A DNA stretch of 64,000 nucleotides. Source: Hippopus hippopus (Eukaryota > Mollusca > Bivalvia > Cardiida > Cardiidae). Below are positions 62,669 through 64,000 of this stretch, piece by piece. Every line of letters starts with the position of its first letter. The first letter of the stretch is position 1. A program made the translations under genes and the position numbers. Below the pieces are notes generated by a model. That model was not told the origin of the DNA. It did no database searches and worked only from the letters and a program-made list of their open reading frames with translations. The stretch is from NCBI GenBank assembly GCA_946811185.2, contig OX328105.1, positions 36,768,974 to 36,832,973 of the forward strand, written 5' to 3'.

Positions 62669-62981
62669 TATTGATTCATTGATTGATTGCAGAATGTTAA
62701 ACGCCGTTTACATCATTATTTCAGTTTATATAGCGGCGGCCAGTGCACTTATGTATTCTTTCCTGTAATTTCTTTTACCAGTATTACGCACAATATTCTT
62801 TCCAAGCCACTGGCTGCTTTCCCACATAACAATCGTGGAAACAATGGTCAACGTTGAGAGTGGAATGAATCGTATCGCATGGAATATCAGCAATCCTCGG
62901 AAAATAATTAGCCGAACCGGGAATGAAACCAGCGACCCCCTGTTCTCAAGTCCTGTATGCTACCGACTGAGCTACCGAGAC
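62669..62981 (-). mobile_element. Delta SINE at unit 9/10 junction
   Basis: attagccg subtype of units 5 and 6. Third-last base of the element differs from all other junctions (gagactcgg), on the acceptor side of the tRNA-like head. A box intact. Confidence 0.78.
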
Positions 62982-63222
62982 TCGGCAATTATGCAGTAAC
63001 TCCACTCCGTATAATCACAAGGTCAATTGAGCAACTCGGGGGCATGACAGTTTTTTGATATTGTTTCTTTGTATGGTGTTTCTCGTAGTTTCAGCATATT
63101 TCTGTCATATCACGGAGGCCAGTGCATCTACCATTGCCTTCCTGTGAGTCTTTATCCAGTGTTCCGCACAATATTATATCCACTGGCTTCTTTCTCACAT
63201 ACTCAACGTCATAAACATCGAT

Positions 63223-63228
<6 letters not shown>

Positions 63229-63262
<34 letters not shown>
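63229..63262. repeat. (AG)17 microsatellite, tract 1 of unit 10
   Basis: Pure AG run in the same position as the (AG)26 tract at 251-302. Confidence 0.95.
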
Positions 63263-63264
<2 letters not shown>

Positions 63265-64000
63265 GGTGGTATTTCATTTACCAGTACTTTGCACATTATT
63301 CCAAACCAATGGCTGCTTTCCTACATAACTGTTGCCAGGATAAAAACATTGTGAGTGATGAGAAATTAATGAATCTTGTCGCAATTACTGTCATCAAACC
63401 TCGGATAATAATTGCAACAGCTGGGAAATGGAACCTGTGAATCCCTAGTTTCAGGCTTCGTACGTCATCAACTGAGCAACCAAGCTGAGAATTATGCTGA
63501 TGAAATATTTCTTTTGTAATTGATCAGATCTTAAAGGGAGCCATGTTAAAGAAAATGAAAGTTATGAGCCCGATCTGACGACTTCAACATAATTTGAGTT
63601 ATATCGCAAGCACCTACTTATGCTTTATTGGAGTTTTTTTACCTGTACTTTGCTTTTAACCTTTCCCAAACCACTGTTTGCTTTCAAACGTAGATCATTT
63701 GAAACATTGTTGAACGATGAGAGAAGAATGAATCCTGTCGCCATGAACTTAAACAATCCTGAAAAAGAAAATTAGAATAGCCGGGGAATCGAACTATACA
63801 ACCTTTGGTTTTAAGTCTGGAACATTACTTTGCTGCTGCTTTTAGTGATGTTGGCTGAGAGAGAGAGAGAGAGATAGAGAGAGAGAGGATTTGATTTTGA
63901 AATATTTACTTTATTTCTGGAGGGTTGTAATGTGCGTGAAGAAATTGTAACATATTGTAAAGAAATATGATGTACAGTTATCTTGTGAATTGAAGGGGGG
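63263..64000 (-). repeat. SINE-pair cassettes, unit 10 (partial)
   Basis: First cassette complete and second cassette cut by the window end. B-box word of the first alpha copy is GGTTCCATTTCC. gttgaacgatg and cctgtcgcc match units 6 and 7. Confidence 0.85.

Larger units (their letters stand above)
55653..62978. repeat. Macrosatellite unit 9 (7326 bp, with 370-bp insertion)
   Basis: Longest unit. The excess of about 375 bp over the usual length is explained by an extra cassette at 57576-57945. Its left part resembles units 1-3, the middle shares ttccacacc with unit 8 but aagctactggg with units 1-4, and the right end is the attagccg subtype of units 5 and 6. The last base pair before the next junction differs: gagactcggc instead of gaggctcggc. 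No gene is recognised. Confidence 0.97.
62979..64000. repeat. Macrosatellite unit 10, first 1022 bp (cut by window end)
   Basis: Left part of a tenth unit starting gactcggcaatta. It contains the headless SINE body, (AG)17 at 63229-63262, the first cassette and the start of the second. The variants aaatggaacctg, ttgccaggat and gttgaacgatg place it nearest unit 7 on the left side. The array continues beyond the window. Confidence 0.95.

Noticed and set aside
1..64000. rDNA array or histone cluster (common 5-10 kb tandem units)
   Set aside because: No conserved rRNA or histone sequence is seen in any part of the unit on either strand.
1..64000. Centromeric satellite
   Set aside because: Possible but not supported: no known centromere motif is recognised, and the unit is far longer than usual centromeric monomers. 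Left open.
1..64000. Transposase, reverse transcriptase or viral genes
   Set aside because: No frame in any unit shows recognisable motifs of such proteins. Only non-autonomous SINE pieces are present.

Overview
The whole window is one eukaryotic long tandem repeat (macrosatellite) with a unit of about 6.95 kb. I see nine complete units and the first 1,022 bases of a tenth, all in the same orientation. Neither edge of the array is in the window. Taking the junction word ggctcggcaatta as unit start, the units begin at 1, 7002, 13953, 20889, 27840, 34812, 41773, 48719, 55653 and 62979. Lengths are 7001, 6951, 6936, 6951, 6972, 6961, 6946, 6934 and 7326 bases. Copies differ mainly by scattered substitutions, small indels and the lengths of (AG)n and (CT)n tracts. 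I find no convincing protein-coding gene, rRNA or canonical tRNA. The open frames present are low-complexity Arg-Glu or Ser-Leu stretches, or chance frames through repeats, and they recur in every unit only because the DNA itself is repeated.

Unit layout, with unit 1 coordinates: (1) a headless SINE-like body, 81-250, then (AG)26 at 251-302; (2) a block of three related cassettes of about 660-680 bp, 303-2231, each holding two SINE-like copies and separated by AG tracts; (3) an AG/GACA tract, 2232-2319, and a non-repeated core of about 0.5 kb, 2425-2937; (4) a SINE with a recognisable tRNA-like head, 2941-3233, followed by another AG tract; (5) two tandem SINE-body fragments, 3290-4060, running into (6) a 2-kb decayed minisatellite of about 20-22 bp period, 3562-5578; (7) a polypyrimidine block of about 620 bp, 5604-6224; (8) an AT-rich spacer, 6225-6690; (9) a full-length SINE on the minus strand, 6691-7004, with tRNA-like head, conserved core and (AATC)n tail. 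The tRNA-like head of this last element straddles the unit junction as defined here.

All SINE-derived pieces whose direction can be judged point the same way (minus strand). Their shared core (aaacgccgt ... gcggcggccag) next to a gattgattgatt tail resembles SINEs I know from molluscan genomes. Together with abundant AG/CT microsatellites this suggests a mollusc or another marine lophotrochozoan. That is inference from memory, not a database match.

Diagnostic variants show the units are mosaics: a unit's left part can group with one set of units and its right part with another, as expected from unequal exchange and gene conversion. Unit 9 has a 370-bp insertion of a left-end cassette of the type found in units 1-3. 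Unit 8 has a conversion patch between internal cassettes. The most notable features are the array itself, its build-up from same-direction SINEs, and the strong purine/pyrimidine strand asymmetry repeated every 7 kb.
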